From: Firmicutes bacterium ASF500
GTDB taxonomy: Bacteria; Bacillota; Clostridia; Oscillospirales; Oscillospiraceae
DNA: 64,000 nucleotides
Direction of reading: 5' to 3'
NCBI GenBank assembly: GCA_000492175.2
Contig: CP097573.1
Coordinates: forward strand, 1,736,001-1,800,000
The notes under the pieces are model-generated. The model did no database searches. It had not been told where the DNA came from and was given only the letters and a program-made list of their open reading frames with translations. Position numbers and translations under genes: made by a program. Positions 24,289 to 32,809 of this stretch are shown one piece after another. Within the stretch, counting starts at the first letter, position 1. Every line of letters starts with the position of its first letter.

Positions 24289-26301
24289 ATGAAGAGCTCC
24301 AACCGTCTTGGCAGCCGTCTGCTCATCGGGCTGATGTTCCTCTTTCTGTACGCCCCCATTGTCCTGCTCATTATTTTCTCCTTCAACGCCGGGGACTCCA
24401 GCGCCGTTTGGAAGGGCTTTTCCCTCCACTGGTACGCCAAGCTGTTTCAGAACCGGCTGATTATGGAGAGCGTCTACACCACCCTGCTGGTCTCCCTTCT
24501 GGCCACCGCCATCGCCACCGTGGCCGGCACCTTCGCCGCCATCGGGCTGTACAGCCTGGGCCGGCGGCGGCGGGAGGCCCTGCTGACGGTGAACAACATC
24601 CCCATGATGAACGCCGATATCGTCACCGGCGTCAGCCTGTGCCTGTTCTTTGTGGCCTTTTTTCAGGGCTGGGGGACCTTCGCCCGGTGGTTCAACTCCA
24701 TCCAGAGCGCGGTGGAGCTGCCCGACCGGCTGGTGCTGGGCTTTACCACCCTGCTGCTGGCCCACGTATCCTTCAACATCCCCTATGTGATCCTCAACGT
24801 GGCCCCCAAGCTGCGGCAGATGGACCGCAACCTGATGGACGCGGCCCAGGACCTGGGCTGTACCTGGATGCAGGCCTTCTGGAAGGTGATGCTTCCCGAG
24901 ATCAAGCCGGGCATCGTCTCCGGGGCCCTCATCGCCTTCACCATGTCCATTGACGACTTCATCATCTCCTACTTCACCGCCGGGTCGGCCAGCTCCACCC
25001 TGGCAATGGCGATTTACGGCATGACCAAGAAGCGGGTCACCCCGGAGGTCAACGCCATCTCCACTCTGCTGTTTCTGTCGGTGCTCCTCCTGCTGCTGGC
25101 CTCCAACCTCAAGGAGATCCGTCAGGAGCGCCGGGCGGCGGGAGGAGTGGTTCGGAAGCCCTCCCCCCTGGACCGCGTCTGGCAGCGGCTGGGCGAGCCC
25201 CGGTTCAAATGGCTGCGCTGGGGGACGGCGGGGGCGCTGGCCTGCGTCTTTGTGGCGCTGGTCTCCTTCCTCAGCTACGCCACCGGCTCCCGGCCCGTGG
25301 TCAATGTGTGCTCCTGGGGAGAGTACATCGACGAGGACCTCATTACTCAATTTGAGGCGCAGACCGGCATCCGGGTGAACTACCAGACCGCCGAGAGCAA
25401 CGAGGCCCTGTATTCCCTGCTGAAGAGCGGTGGGGCGGACTACGACGTGGTGGTCCCCTCCGACTATATGATCGGCCGCCTCATCGCCGAGGACATGCTG
25501 GAGCCCCTGGATTACAGCCAGATTCCCAACTTTTCACTCATCGACGGCCGCTTTAAAAACCTGTCCTACGACCCGGACAACCGGTACACCGTCCCCTACA
25601 CCTGGGGTACCCTGGGGATCATCTACAACACCGAGATGGTAGACGAGGAGATCACCAGCTGGGGGGCCCTGTACGACGGCAAATACGCCGGGAACGTCCT
25701 GCTCATCAACAACTCCCGGGATGCCCTGGGGGCGGCGCTGATGTACCTGGGCTATTCGGTGAACACCACCGACCCGGCGGAGATTCGTCAGGCCTATGAG
25801 CTGGTGGCCGACGCCAACCGCCGGGGGGTCTTCCAGGGCCGGGTGATGGACGAGGTCTTTCAGAAGATGGAGGGCGGCAACGCCGCCATCGCCACCTACT
25901 ACGCCGGCGACTATCTGTCCATGGTGGACAACCAGGCCGACGGGGTGGACCTGGCCTTCGTCGTCCCGGAGGAGGGCTCCAACTGGTTCGTGGACGCCAT
26001 GTGCGTGCTGAAGGACGCCCCCCACTACGACGCGGCCATGGAGTGGATTAACTTCATCGCCTCCACCGAGGCCAACCTGGCCAACATGGACTATATCTGG
26101 TACGCCTCCCCCAACCGGGAGGCCCTGGAGCAGTATCCCGCCTACTACGAGGAGCTCTACGGCGAGGAGCTGGACCGGTCGGTCTATGAGATTATGGCCG
26201 CTCCCCCTGAAACCCTGGAGCGGTGCGAGGCCTATGTCAATCTGCCCGCCGAGACCTTGAATCTGTACAACACCCTTTGGACGCAGCTGGGAATTGACTG
26301 A
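24289..26301 (+). CDS. potCD: Fused polyamine ABC permease and substrate-binding protein (PotC–PotD)
   Basis: A 670-residue fusion. Residues 1–280 are a PotC-type permease with six membrane segments and the EAA loop (DAAQDLGCTWMQAFWKVMLPEIKPG). After an Arg-rich linker (about 281–310) and one more membrane helix (about 312–332), residues 338–670 form a PotD-type periplasm-side binding domain starting VVNVCSWGEYIDEDLITQFEAQTGIRVNY. The binding domain is thus tethered through a seventh helix instead of being a free lipoprotein. There is no internal stop or separate start with ribosome-binding site. Such fusions occur in some Firmicutes. The start ATG uses AGAGGAGG at the repeat edge. Confidence 0.93.
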   Translation: MKSSNRLGSRLLIGLMFLFLYAPIVLLIIFSFNAGDSSAVWKGFSLHWYAKLFQNRLIMESVYTTLLVSLLATAIATVAGTFAAIGLYSLGRRRREALLTVNNIPMMNADIVTGVSLCLFFVAFFQGWGTFARWFNSIQSAVELPDRLVLGFTTLLLAHVSFNIPYVILNVAPKLRQMDRNLMDAAQDLGCTWMQAFWKVMLPEIKPGIVSGALIAFTMSIDDFIISYFTAGSASSTLAMAIYGMTKKRVTPEVNAISTLLFLSVLLLLLASNLKEIRQERRAAGGVVRKPSPLDRVWQRLGEPRFKWLRWGTAGALACVFVALVSFLSYATGSRPVVNVCSWGEYIDEDLITQFEAQTGIRVNYQTAESNEALYSLLKSGGADYDVVVPSDYMIGRLIAEDMLEPLDYSQIPNFSLIDGRFKNLSYDPDNRYTVPYTWGTLGIIYNTEMVDEEITSWGALYDGKYAGNVLLINNSRDALGAALMYLGYSVNTTDPAEIRQAYELVADANRRGVFQGRVMDEVFQKMEGGNAAIATYYAGDYLSMVDNQADGVDLAFVVPEEGSNWFVDAMCVLKDAPHYDAAMEWINFIASTEANLANMDYIWYASPNREALEQYPAYYEELYGEELDRSVYEIMAAPPETLERCEAYVNLPAETLNLYNTLWTQLGID

Positions 26302-26323
26302 CCCTTTCTTTAATTAGCCCAAC

Positions 26324-26352
26324 AAAAAGCCTCGCCGCTGGCGAGGCTTTTT
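26324..26352 (+). terminator. Intrinsic terminator after the pot operon
   Basis: AAAAAGCCTCGCC and GGCGAGGCTTTTT pair with a GCT loop; symmetric, so it could work in both directions. Confidence 0.9.
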
Positions 26353-26361
26353 GACAGACCA

Positions 26362-26394
26362 ACAGGCCGCCCGTCTGGGCGGCCTGTGCTTTTT
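26362..26394. terminator. Second hairpin between pot and greA
   Basis: ACAGGCCGCCC and GGGCGGCCTGT with a GTCT loop, followed on the plus strand by GCTTTTT; it touches the greA stop codon. T-tract exists mainly on the plus strand. Confidence 0.75.
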
Positions 26395-26896
26395 AGAAGC
26401 GGTTCAGCTCGGCGGAGCCGTCGTCGCGGCCCTTTTCGATGGCGCGGACAACGGCCCAGTAGCCGAAATCCTTGTTGACCTGGACATAGAAGCGGTCGCC
26501 CGCCCTTTTGCCCAGGAGGGCGGAGCCCATGGGGGACTCCTTGCTGATGAGGCCGTGGGAGACATCCTGACGCACGGTGGTCACCACCTGCCAGGTCTCC
26601 TCCTCCTCGTCCTCCTCCAGCCAGATGGTCACCTTGTCGTACAGGCCCACCGTGTCGGCGGCGGAGTGGTCCTCGATAACCCGGGCGGTTTTAATCATGT
26701 TCTCCAGATAGCGGATGCGGCTCTCGTTCTTGTTCTTCTCCTGCTTAGCCGCCTTGTACTCAAAATTCTCGCTCAGGTCGCCGAAGCCCCGGGCCACCTT
26801 CACCTCCTCCAGCAGCTGGGGCCGGAGGGTGATCCGCCGGTAGTTCAGCTCCTCCCGCATCTTTTGGAGGTCGATTTTGGTTAATTCGTTGTGCAT
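26393..26896 (-). CDS. greA: GreA/GreB family transcription elongation factor
   Basis: A 167-residue factor that enters the RNA polymerase secondary channel and stimulates cleavage of backtracked RNA. The N-terminal coiled coil holds the acidic tip in GFGDLSENFEYKAAKQEKNKNESRIRYLENMI (Asp and Glu catalytic pair), followed by a C-terminal FKBP-like domain with an unusually acidic EEDEEEE strand and SKESPMGSALLGKRAGD. It is slightly longer than E. coli GreA (158). Transcribed leftward, alone, from a gap that carries a family A repeat. Confidence 0.93.
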   Translation of the reverse strand: MHNELTKIDLQKMREELNYRRITLRPQLLEEVKVARGFGDLSENFEYKAAKQEKNKNESRIRYLENMIKTARVIEDHSAADTVGLYDKVTIWLEEDEEEETWQVVTTVRQDVSHGLISKESPMGSALLGKRAGDRFYVQVNKDFGYWAVVRAIEKGRDDGSAELNRF

Positions 26897-26913
26897 GGTT
26901 TCCTCTTTCCATT

Positions 26914-26989
26914 TGTAGGGGCGGCCTGTGGCCGCCTCTACAAATCCTTGTCCTGTCCAGGGGACGGGCGGATCATATCCGCCCCTACA
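26914..26989. repeat. Palindromic intergenic repeat, family A, copy at greA/ahcY
   Basis: Starts TGTAGGGGCGGCCTGTGGCC and ends GGATCATATCCGCCCCTACA. It lies 4 bases from the ahcY stop codon and just upstream of greA. Confidence 0.82.
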
Positions 26990-26992
26990 CAG

Positions 26993-28237
26993 TTAAGCCT
27001 CCCAGCCGGCCAGATAGGCTTTCTGGTCCTCGGTGAGGGTGTCGATGGTAAGGCCCATAGCGGCCAGCTTCACCCGGCCAATCTGGTCGTCGATCTCGTC
27101 GGGGACGAGGTAGACCTTTTTCTCCAGACCCTCCCGGTGCTTGGCCAGCCACTCCAGGGACAGAGCCTGGACGGCGAAGGACATATCCATAATCTCGGCG
27201 GGGTGGCCGTTGCCCCCGGCCAGGTTGACCAGACGGCCCTCGGCCAGCACGTTGAGGGTGCGGCCGTCGGACAGCTTGAAGCCCTCGATATTCTGCCGGC
27301 GGGGGAAGGTCTCCGCCGACATCTGACGCAGAGCGGCCACATCCACCTCGCAGTCGAAGTGGCCGGAGTTGCACAGGACGGCGTTGTTCTTCATCACCTC
27401 AAAGTGGCGCTTCACAATCACGTCCTTACAGCCAGTGGCGGTAACGAAGATGTCGCCGATCTTGGCGGCCTCGTCCATGGACATGACCTGGAAATTCTCC
27501 ATGGTGGCCTCCAGGGCCTTGAAGGGGTCCACCTCGCAGACCACCACGTTGGCCCCCATACCCTTGGCCCGCATGGCGATGCCCTTGCCGCACCAGCCGT
27601 AGCCGGCGACAACGACGGTCTTGCCCGCCACGATCAGGTTGGTGGTGTGCATGATAGCGTCCCAGGTGGACTGGCCGGTGCCGTATTTGTTGTCATAGTA
27701 GTGCTTGGCCTTGGCGTCGTTCACAGCCATCATGGGGCAGGGCAGGATACCCTCCCGCTGGCGGGCGTAGAGACGGTGAATGCCGGTGGTGGTCTCCTCA
27801 CAGCCGCCGATGAGCCGGTCGCCGTACTGGGCGCACTTGCCGCCCAGCAGGTTGATAAGGTCGCCGCCGTCGTCCACGATCAGGTGGGGGCGGCATTTCA
27901 GGGTCTCCACCAGGAGGTTTTCATACTCCTCCATGCTGACCCCGTGGACGCCGTAGGTGTCCACGCCGGAGTCGGCCACGGCGGCGGCTACGTCGTCCTG
28001 GGTGGACAGGGGGTTACAGCCGGTGAGGTGAACCTCCGCGCCCCCCTCCCGGAGGACCAGGCCCAGATTGGCGGTCTTGGCCTCCAGATGGACCGAGACG
28101 GCGATGGTCAGCCCGGCAAAGGGCTTTTCCCTGCGGAACCGCTCCTCAATTCCGCTGAGGGCGGGCATGAAATCCCGCACCCACTGGATTTTCTGATGGC
28201 CCGAGGGGGCCAGGGACATGTCTTTTACAACACTCAT
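26993..28237 (-). CDS. ahcY: Adenosylhomocysteinase
   Basis: A 414-residue NAD-containing enzyme that splits S-adenosylhomocysteine to adenosine and homocysteine, clearing the inhibitor of methyltransferases. The NAD site VVVAGYGWCGKGIAMRAKGMGA, the catalytic Lys/Asp region VNDAKAKHYYDNKYGTGQS, and the substrate-loop NSGHFDCEVDV are present. It is of the shorter bacterial type (E. coli lacks it). The leader has a short hairpin AATCCGC/GCGGATT before the start, but no SAH-riboswitch pattern that I recognise. The product homocysteine could feed the methionine synthase at the left edge of the window. Confidence 0.96.
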   Translation of the reverse strand: MSVVKDMSLAPSGHQKIQWVRDFMPALSGIEERFRREKPFAGLTIAVSVHLEAKTANLGLVLREGGAEVHLTGCNPLSTQDDVAAAVADSGVDTYGVHGVSMEEYENLLVETLKCRPHLIVDDGGDLINLLGGKCAQYGDRLIGGCEETTTGIHRLYARQREGILPCPMMAVNDAKAKHYYDNKYGTGQSTWDAIMHTTNLIVAGKTVVVAGYGWCGKGIAMRAKGMGANVVVCEVDPFKALEATMENFQVMSMDEAAKIGDIFVTATGCKDVIVKRHFEVMKNNAVLCNSGHFDCEVDVAALRQMSAETFPRRQNIEGFKLSDGRTLNVLAEGRLVNLAGGNGHPAEIMDMSFAVQALSLEWLAKHREGLEKKVYLVPDEIDDQIGRVKLAAMGLTIDTLTEDQKAYLAGWEA

Positions 28238-28352
28238 GGTGATCCTCCCTATTTGTAATCCGCTTTGTGCGGATTTTTATCCTCTCTATCTTATCATACT
28301 TTGCGCCGGAGGGAAAGGGGGAAATCAATGTATTTTGTTCACACTTTAGACG

Positions 28353-28381
28353 TAGACTTTCCTGGAAAAAACGGGTACAAT
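28353..28381 (+). promoter_or_regulatory. Probable promoter of the rhomboid-like gene
   Basis: TAGACT, 17-base spacer, TACAAT, about 37 bases before the start. Confidence 0.55.
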
Positions 28382-28417
28382 AAACGTTATGAATTTGAAT
28401 CCTGAGGAGGCTCGTTT

Positions 28418-29284
28418 ATGAGAACCCTGTCCCGATGGCTGTCCCGATTCAGCTATAACCACCCAAATCTGAGCGTGGAGGGATTGATCCGCTATATTGT
28501 GGGAGGAAACCTTCTGGTCTTTATGCTGGACCTGTTCACCCACGGCGTGTCCACGAATTTCCTCACCTTCGTTCCCGCCTATATCTTCCGGGGGCAGATC
28601 TGGCGGCTGATTACCTTTATCTTCGTCCCCATGAGCTTCAGCCCGTTGACCTTCATTCTGTCCACCGTGTTCTTCTACTATATGGGCGTCCGTCTGGAAG
28701 GGGCGTGGGGCTCAGCCAGGTTTACTATTTATTACGGCCTGGGGGTGCTGCTGAATATTCTGGTGGGGCTGCTTCTGCCGGTGGTCAACCCTATGTACAT
28801 GGTGACCATCACCGCAAGCATGCACTACCTCCACCTGGCTATGTTCTTCGCCTACGCCACCCTGTACCCCGATCTACAGGTGCTGTTCATGTTCATCATC
28901 CCTATCCGCATCAAGTGGCTGGCTCTGCTGGACGCCGCCTTGTTTGCCTACGACATCCTGTCATACCTGTCCTACGGCCACTTCGCCATGGCCCTGCTGC
29001 CCATCATCGCCATCTTCAACTACTTTATCTTCTTCTGGGATGACCTGATGGACTACCTCAGCCGGGGCAGGGCAAGGGCCGTGCATCAGCATTCCGCTCA
29101 GACCATCAACTTCAAAAAGGCCCAGAAGGATCTGCGCCAGCGGCGGGGCTACCTCCACAAATGCACGGTCTGCGGCATCACCGATCAGGACAACCCGGAT
29201 ATGGAGTTCCGTTACTGCTCCAAGTGCAATGGCTACTACTGCTACTGCACCAACCATATCAACAACCACACCCATGTGCAGTAA
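28418..29284 (+). CDS. Rhomboid-like membrane protein with C-terminal zinc-ribbon cysteines, probably without protease activity
   Basis: A 288-residue protein with about six membrane segments in a rhomboid-like order: an amphipathic start, IWRLITFIFVPMSF resembling the W-R motif of rhomboids, then FYYMGVRLEGAWGSARFTIYYGLGVLLN. The position where active rhomboids have Gly-x-Ser-Gly reads TITASMHY, so the nucleophile motif is not conserved. The C-terminal cytosolic tail has CTVCG…CSKCNGYYCYC with His residues after it, a likely zinc site. GAGGAGG precedes the ATG. It has its own promoter and is followed by repeats. Function unknown; a membrane pseudoprotease or adaptor is possible. Confidence 0.7.
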   Translation: MRTLSRWLSRFSYNHPNLSVEGLIRYIVGGNLLVFMLDLFTHGVSTNFLTFVPAYIFRGQIWRLITFIFVPMSFSPLTFILSTVFFYYMGVRLEGAWGSARFTIYYGLGVLLNILVGLLLPVVNPMYMVTITASMHYLHLAMFFAYATLYPDLQVLFMFIIPIRIKWLALLDAALFAYDILSYLSYGHFAMALLPIIAIFNYFIFFWDDLMDYLSRGRARAVHQHSAQTINFKKAQKDLRQRRGYLHKCTVCGITDQDNPDMEFRYCSKCNGYYCYCTNHINNHTHVQ

Positions 29285-29318
29285 AATTCAGGGAAATCAA
29301 TTTTGAGAAAACAGCATT

Positions 29319-29401
29319 TGTAGGGCGCGACGACCCGGCGCGCCGTCCACGGAGAGCGGGTGTCCTCGGGAGACGGCGCGCCGGGGTCGTCGCGCCCTAC
29401 A
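29319..29401. repeat. Palindromic repeat, family B, after the rhomboid-like gene
   Basis: Starts TGTAGGGCGCGACGACCCGG and ends GGGGTCGTCGCGCCCTACA, with CCACGGAGAGCGGGTGTCCTC at the centre. Confidence 0.85.
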
Positions 29402-29403
29402 CC

Positions 29404-29563
29404 CAGCGTCCCCCGCAGGGCAAAGCCTCCCTTGCGAAAGGGAGGGGGACCGCCGCCGGAGGCGGGGGTGGAGGGATTCTTCCGGAGCACCATCGTTTAT
29501 ACGAAATCCCCCCGCCGCTTTGCGGCCCTCCCCCCTTTGGCAAGGGGGGCTTATCGCCTGCGG
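29404..29563. repeat. Family C repeat, copy 2
   Basis: Almost the same as 15622–15790: CCCCCGCAGGGCAAAGCCTCC at the start, GGCGGGGGTGGAGGGATT in the middle, TTTATACGAAATCCCCCCGC and CCCCCCTTTGGCAAGGGGGG at the end. In both places it directly follows a family B unit. With the B unit it fills the 388-base gap between the rhomboid-like gene and rsfS. Confidence 0.85.
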
Positions 29564-29637
29564 GCCAGCCGCAGTTCCAGGCGTTCCGTTTTCTTGTTGC
29601 TGGTTGGACGTGATGCCAAGAAATATTTTGATGTATC

Positions 29638-29666
29638 AAAAAACCTCGCCAGCGGCGAGGTTTTTT
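29638..29666 (-). terminator. Intrinsic terminator after rsfS
   Basis: AAAAAACCTCGCC and GGCGAGGTTTTTT with an AGC loop, 7 bases beyond the rsfS stop; the same core as the pot terminator, and bidirectional in form. Confidence 0.9.
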
Positions 29667-29672
29667 GCTTGC

Positions 29673-30029
29673 TTATTCGCTCAGCACCTTGGCGATATCA
29701 ATTTCTTCAGCATCGCTCCACAGGCGTTCCAGGTCGTAGAATTTCCGGGCCTCGTCGGTAAACACATGGACCACCACCGAGGAAAAATCCATCAGCAGCC
29801 ATGTGCCGCCCCGGTGGCCCTCGATGTGGTGGGCCCGTTCGCCGTTCTTCTCCGCCGCCTCTTCACAGGCGTCGGACATAGCCTTGATCTGGGTGTTGGA
29901 GGCGGCGGTGCAGATCACGAAGTAGTCGGCCAGCGTGGTAAGGCCCTCCGTTTTCAGCACCTTGAGGCCGTCGGCCTTTTTACTGTCCAGCGCTTTGGCC
30001 AGCAGGATCGCCAGGTCGTAGGAATCCAT
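29673..30029 (-). CDS. rsfS: Ribosomal silencing factor RsfS
   Basis: A 118-residue protein that binds uL14 and blocks subunit joining in stationary phase. The KKADGLKVLKTEGLTTLADYFVICTAASNTQIKAMSDACEEAAEKNG block and GTWLLMDFSSVVVHVFTDEARKFYDLERLWSDAE are characteristic of the RsfS/Iojap family. It is the last gene of the conserved nadD/yqeK–LCP–rsfS order and has a terminator directly after it. Length is normal. Confidence 0.96.
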   Translation of the reverse strand: MDSYDLAILLAKALDSKKADGLKVLKTEGLTTLADYFVICTAASNTQIKAMSDACEEAAEKNGERAHHIEGHRGGTWLLMDFSSVVVHVFTDEARKFYDLERLWSDAEEIDIAKVLSE

Positions 30030-30052
30030 CTGTTTTGCTCCTTTCTGTTTGT

Positions 30053-31543
30053 TCAGCCCGCAGGACCCATGTCCGGCGGGACCGGTACCCCGCCCGCAGG
30101 CGGGAAGATGTCCGACGGGTCGATGGTAGGAATATCACTGGGCGGCTCCCCGCCCGGGGTCCCATTGCCCGGGGTCCCGTCTCCTTGGGTCCCATCTCCC
30201 GGCTGGACGGGAGTGCCAGGCTCCGGAGTGTCCGGGATATCCGGGACATCCCCCTGAGGCGGCTCGCTCCCCTCCGGCAGATCGTCCTCCGGCGGAGGCT
30301 CATCCTCCTCGTCCTTGGGGGCGGAGGGGGCCTGGGCCTTCCCCACCGCCGGGTCGGCCAGGGTGGCGTTGGTCACGCCGTAGCCGCCCCCGCTCTTGCG
30401 ATACATCAGCTGGAGGTCGTCCGAGCCGATCTCCCCCTGGTAGGGGTTGAGGCCTCCGTTCAGCAGCTCCAGCAGCTCGTCCTCCCGGGCCAGGGCCAGC
30501 GAGGCCCCCTTATAGGATGTGTTGTCGAAGGGCATGGAGAGGAATTTGACGTTGTTTTCTGCGTCCATCCCCACCGCCAGCTGGGCGAAGGCCAGGATAT
30601 TGCCCACCGTCAAGTCGGTCTCCACGTTATCCACAAAAATGTCCACCAGGGCGGGCAGCTTCAGGATGATGTCGGGGGTGAGGCACTTTTTCAGCACCGC
30701 CGTGAGGAAGTCCCGCTGGATCTGAGTCCGGCCCGCGTCCCCCAGGATGTGGGTGCCGTCGCTGTTCTTCCGGAAGCGGATGACCTCCATGGCGTCCTGC
30801 CCGTCCAGCAGGCGCAGGCCCGCCTTCTGCTTGATGCGCAGGTCCTGGCCGGGGGTGCTGTCGTAGTAGTCCATGTCAAAGGGGACCTCAAACTCCACTC
30901 CGCCGATGGCATCCACCAGCCGGCCGATGGCTTCCCACTGGACCAGGACGTAGTAGTCCGGATAGATGCCGGTGAGCTTGCTCACCTCCTGGCGCAGGGC
31001 GGCCATGCCGTTTTCCGTCCGCTTCTTGGCGGGCAGGCTCTTGTCCCCACGGTTCCGGGCGTAGACAGTGTTGAGGCGCTTGCTGCTTGCCTTGGTGTTA
31101 ATCATCGTGTCCCGCAGCAGGCTGATGCCCTCCACCCTCTGCCCCTTCGTGTCGTAGGTAAAGAGGATCATGGTGTCCGTCGCCCCGCTGACCACGTCCT
31201 GACCGCAGACCAGGAAGGTGTAATAGCCCTCCTTCCGGCCGCTGCGGGTCACGTCGGGCAGCTGGGCCCCCTCATAGTCCACATTGGGCAGGCCCTGAGA
31301 GCCTCCGGGGCCGGTAATCCCTGGCAGTTCCGGAGCGTCGGGCACCGTGGGCAGTCTGATCCACGCCCGGAGCCACAGCCCCACGGCCAGCAGCAGCACG
31401 GCGATTACCGCCAGCGTCAGACACAGCCGGTAGCGGATCAGCCCCTTGCGGTCCAGTCCGGCCACCCAGTCCCGGTATCTTGTCCAGGGCCCCGGCTCCT
31501 TGGGGGCCTGACGCTTGCCCCGTCGATTGTTATACTCGCTCAT
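30053..31543 (-). CDS. LytR-CpsA-Psr family cell-wall protein
   Basis: A 496-residue membrane-anchored enzyme of the LCP family, which attach teichoic acids or capsule polymers to peptidoglycan outside the cell. A basic N terminus and one membrane helix (about 40–60) precede the LCP domain: DTMILFTYDTKGQRVEGISLLRDTMIN with the pyrophosphate-binding Arg, LNTVYARN, and VLVQWEAIGRLVDAIGGVEFEVP. The last 90 residues are Pro/Glu/Asp-rich low complexity (PPEDDLPEGSEPPQGD and so on), a probable wall-spanning tail. ATG preferred over an upstream GTG for RBS spacing. Six bases from the upstream nadD stop. Confidence 0.92.
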   Translation of the reverse strand: MSEYNNRRGKRQAPKEPGPWTRYRDWVAGLDRKGLIRYRLCLTLAVIAVLLLAVGLWLRAWIRLPTVPDAPELPGITGPGGSQGLPNVDYEGAQLPDVTRSGRKEGYYTFLVCGQDVVSGATDTMILFTYDTKGQRVEGISLLRDTMINTKASSKRLNTVYARNRGDKSLPAKKRTENGMAALRQEVSKLTGIYPDYYVLVQWEAIGRLVDAIGGVEFEVPFDMDYYDSTPGQDLRIKQKAGLRLLDGQDAMEVIRFRKNSDGTHILGDAGRTQIQRDFLTAVLKKCLTPDIILKLPALVDIFVDNVETDLTVGNILAFAQLAVGMDAENNVKFLSMPFDNTSYKGASLALAREDELLELLNGGLNPYQGEIGSDDLQLMYRKSGGGYGVTNATLADPAVGKAQAPSAPKDEEDEPPPEDDLPEGSEPPQGDVPDIPDTPEPGTPVQPGDGTQGDGTPGNGTPGGEPPSDIPTIDPSDIFPPAGGVPVPPDMGPAG

Positions 31544-31548
31544 TGGTC

Positions 31549-32760
31549 TCACCCTTCTGTTGTCACTCCGTGCTCCCGCAGCCAGGCCTGGGCCCGGAGG
31601 GTGCTCTGATGGACGGGGAGCCGGCGGTCCTTCATCTCCTGAATGGTGGTCTCCACCCCCAGAAGCAGGGCGGCGTCCAAATCGCTGTAGGCCAGCTGGC
31701 GCAGGCGCTCCACCCCGTCAAAATCCCGGTTGGGCTCCATGTAGTCGGCCACATAGAGAATCTTCTCCAGCGTGGTCATGTTCTCCTTGGCGGTGGTGTG
31801 CCAGAAGATGGCGTGAAAGACCTCATCAGGTTCCCCAAAAACGTGGCGAGCGATACACGCCCCCGTCTTGGAGTGGAGCAGCTTCACCGCCCGGTGCTCC
31901 AGCTCATCCAGCTCCACGCCGTATTTCTCACACAGCGCCAGCTGTTCGTCCAGCTCCAGATACTTGGTGCAGTCGTGCAGGATGCCCGCCCGCCGGGCGT
32001 AATTCTCGTCCGCCCCCCAGCGCTCAGCCAGCCGGACCGCCTCCTCCTCGGTGCCCCGGATGTGGCGCACCCGCTTCTGCATCACCATGGAGTAGGAGCA
32101 GGCCCGCAGTTCGGGGATGTCCAAATGCTTCAAATCGGCGCGGGTGCCGTAGAGGCCGTTCATCAGGATGTAGCCGTAGACGGCGGGGTAGAGGTAGCTC
32201 CGCCCCTCCCCCTTCGCCAGCAGCTCCCGCAGCCGGGTGGAGGAGATGTCCACCAGCCCGGGCAGGGTGATGGTGGTAATCCTCGCCCCGGGGAAGGTCT
32301 TTTGCAGATACTCCCGCTGGGGGGCGAAGACCTCCTCCCCGTCCTGCTCGGTGCGCCCAAAGGCGCACACACCCGCCAGCTTCAAAATCTTCTCCGGCTC
32401 GTGCCACCGGTGGAGGGTGAGGAACATATCCGTCCCCATGAGCAGCCACAGCTCCGCCCCCGGATATTCCTCGTGGAGCGCCGCCAGCGTGTCGGCGGTG
32501 TAGCTCTTTCCCTCCCGGTTCAGCTCCATCTCAGACAGCTGGACCACCTGGGGCATCAGAAGCGCGTCCGCCATTTTTTCCGCCATAGCCAGCCGGTGCT
32601 CCGGGGCCGGAGTGTCCTGGGGCAGCTCCTTGTGCGGGGGGATGGAGGCCGGGACAATATACAGCCGGTCCAGCTCCAGCACCTCAATGGCCGCCCGTGC
32701 CGCCGCCAGATGCCCCAAATGGGGCGGATTGAAGGTTCCGCCGTAAATTCCGATTTTCAT
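31549..32760 (-). CDS. nadD: Fused nicotinate-nucleotide adenylyltransferase and YqeK-type HD hydrolase
   Basis: A 403-residue fusion. Residues 1–200 are NadD, which adenylates nicotinate mononucleotide in NAD synthesis: IYGGTFNPPHLGHL at 5–18 and the late ISSTRLRELL motif. Residues from about 205 are YqeK, an HD-domain hydrolase of diadenosine tetraphosphate: RHIRGTEEEAVRLAERWG, then RAGILHDCTKYL (HD) and a later HSKTGA. In many Firmicutes these are two adjacent genes; here they are one frame. LCP and rsfS follow. The ATG is preferred to a GTG nine bases upstream because AAGGCGG is then well spaced. Confidence 0.94.
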   Translation of the reverse strand: MKIGIYGGTFNPPHLGHLAAARAAIEVLELDRLYIVPASIPPHKELPQDTPAPEHRLAMAEKMADALLMPQVVQLSEMELNREGKSYTADTLAALHEEYPGAELWLLMGTDMFLTLHRWHEPEKILKLAGVCAFGRTEQDGEEVFAPQREYLQKTFPGARITTITLPGLVDISSTRLRELLAKGEGRSYLYPAVYGYILMNGLYGTRADLKHLDIPELRACSYSMVMQKRVRHIRGTEEEAVRLAERWGADENYARRAGILHDCTKYLELDEQLALCEKYGVELDELEHRAVKLLHSKTGACIARHVFGEPDEVFHAIFWHTTAKENMTTLEKILYVADYMEPNRDFDGVERLRQLAYSDLDAALLLGVETTIQEMKDRRLPVHQSTLRAQAWLREHGVTTEG

Positions 32761-32809
32761 AACTGACACCGCCTTATTCAGAATGAAAATTTAACTGGAT
32801 TGCACCAAA

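Noticed and set aside
28238..28330. SAH riboswitch upstream of ahcY
   Set aside because: Only one short hairpin (AATCCGC/GCGGATT) is present; no pattern of the SAH class is visible.
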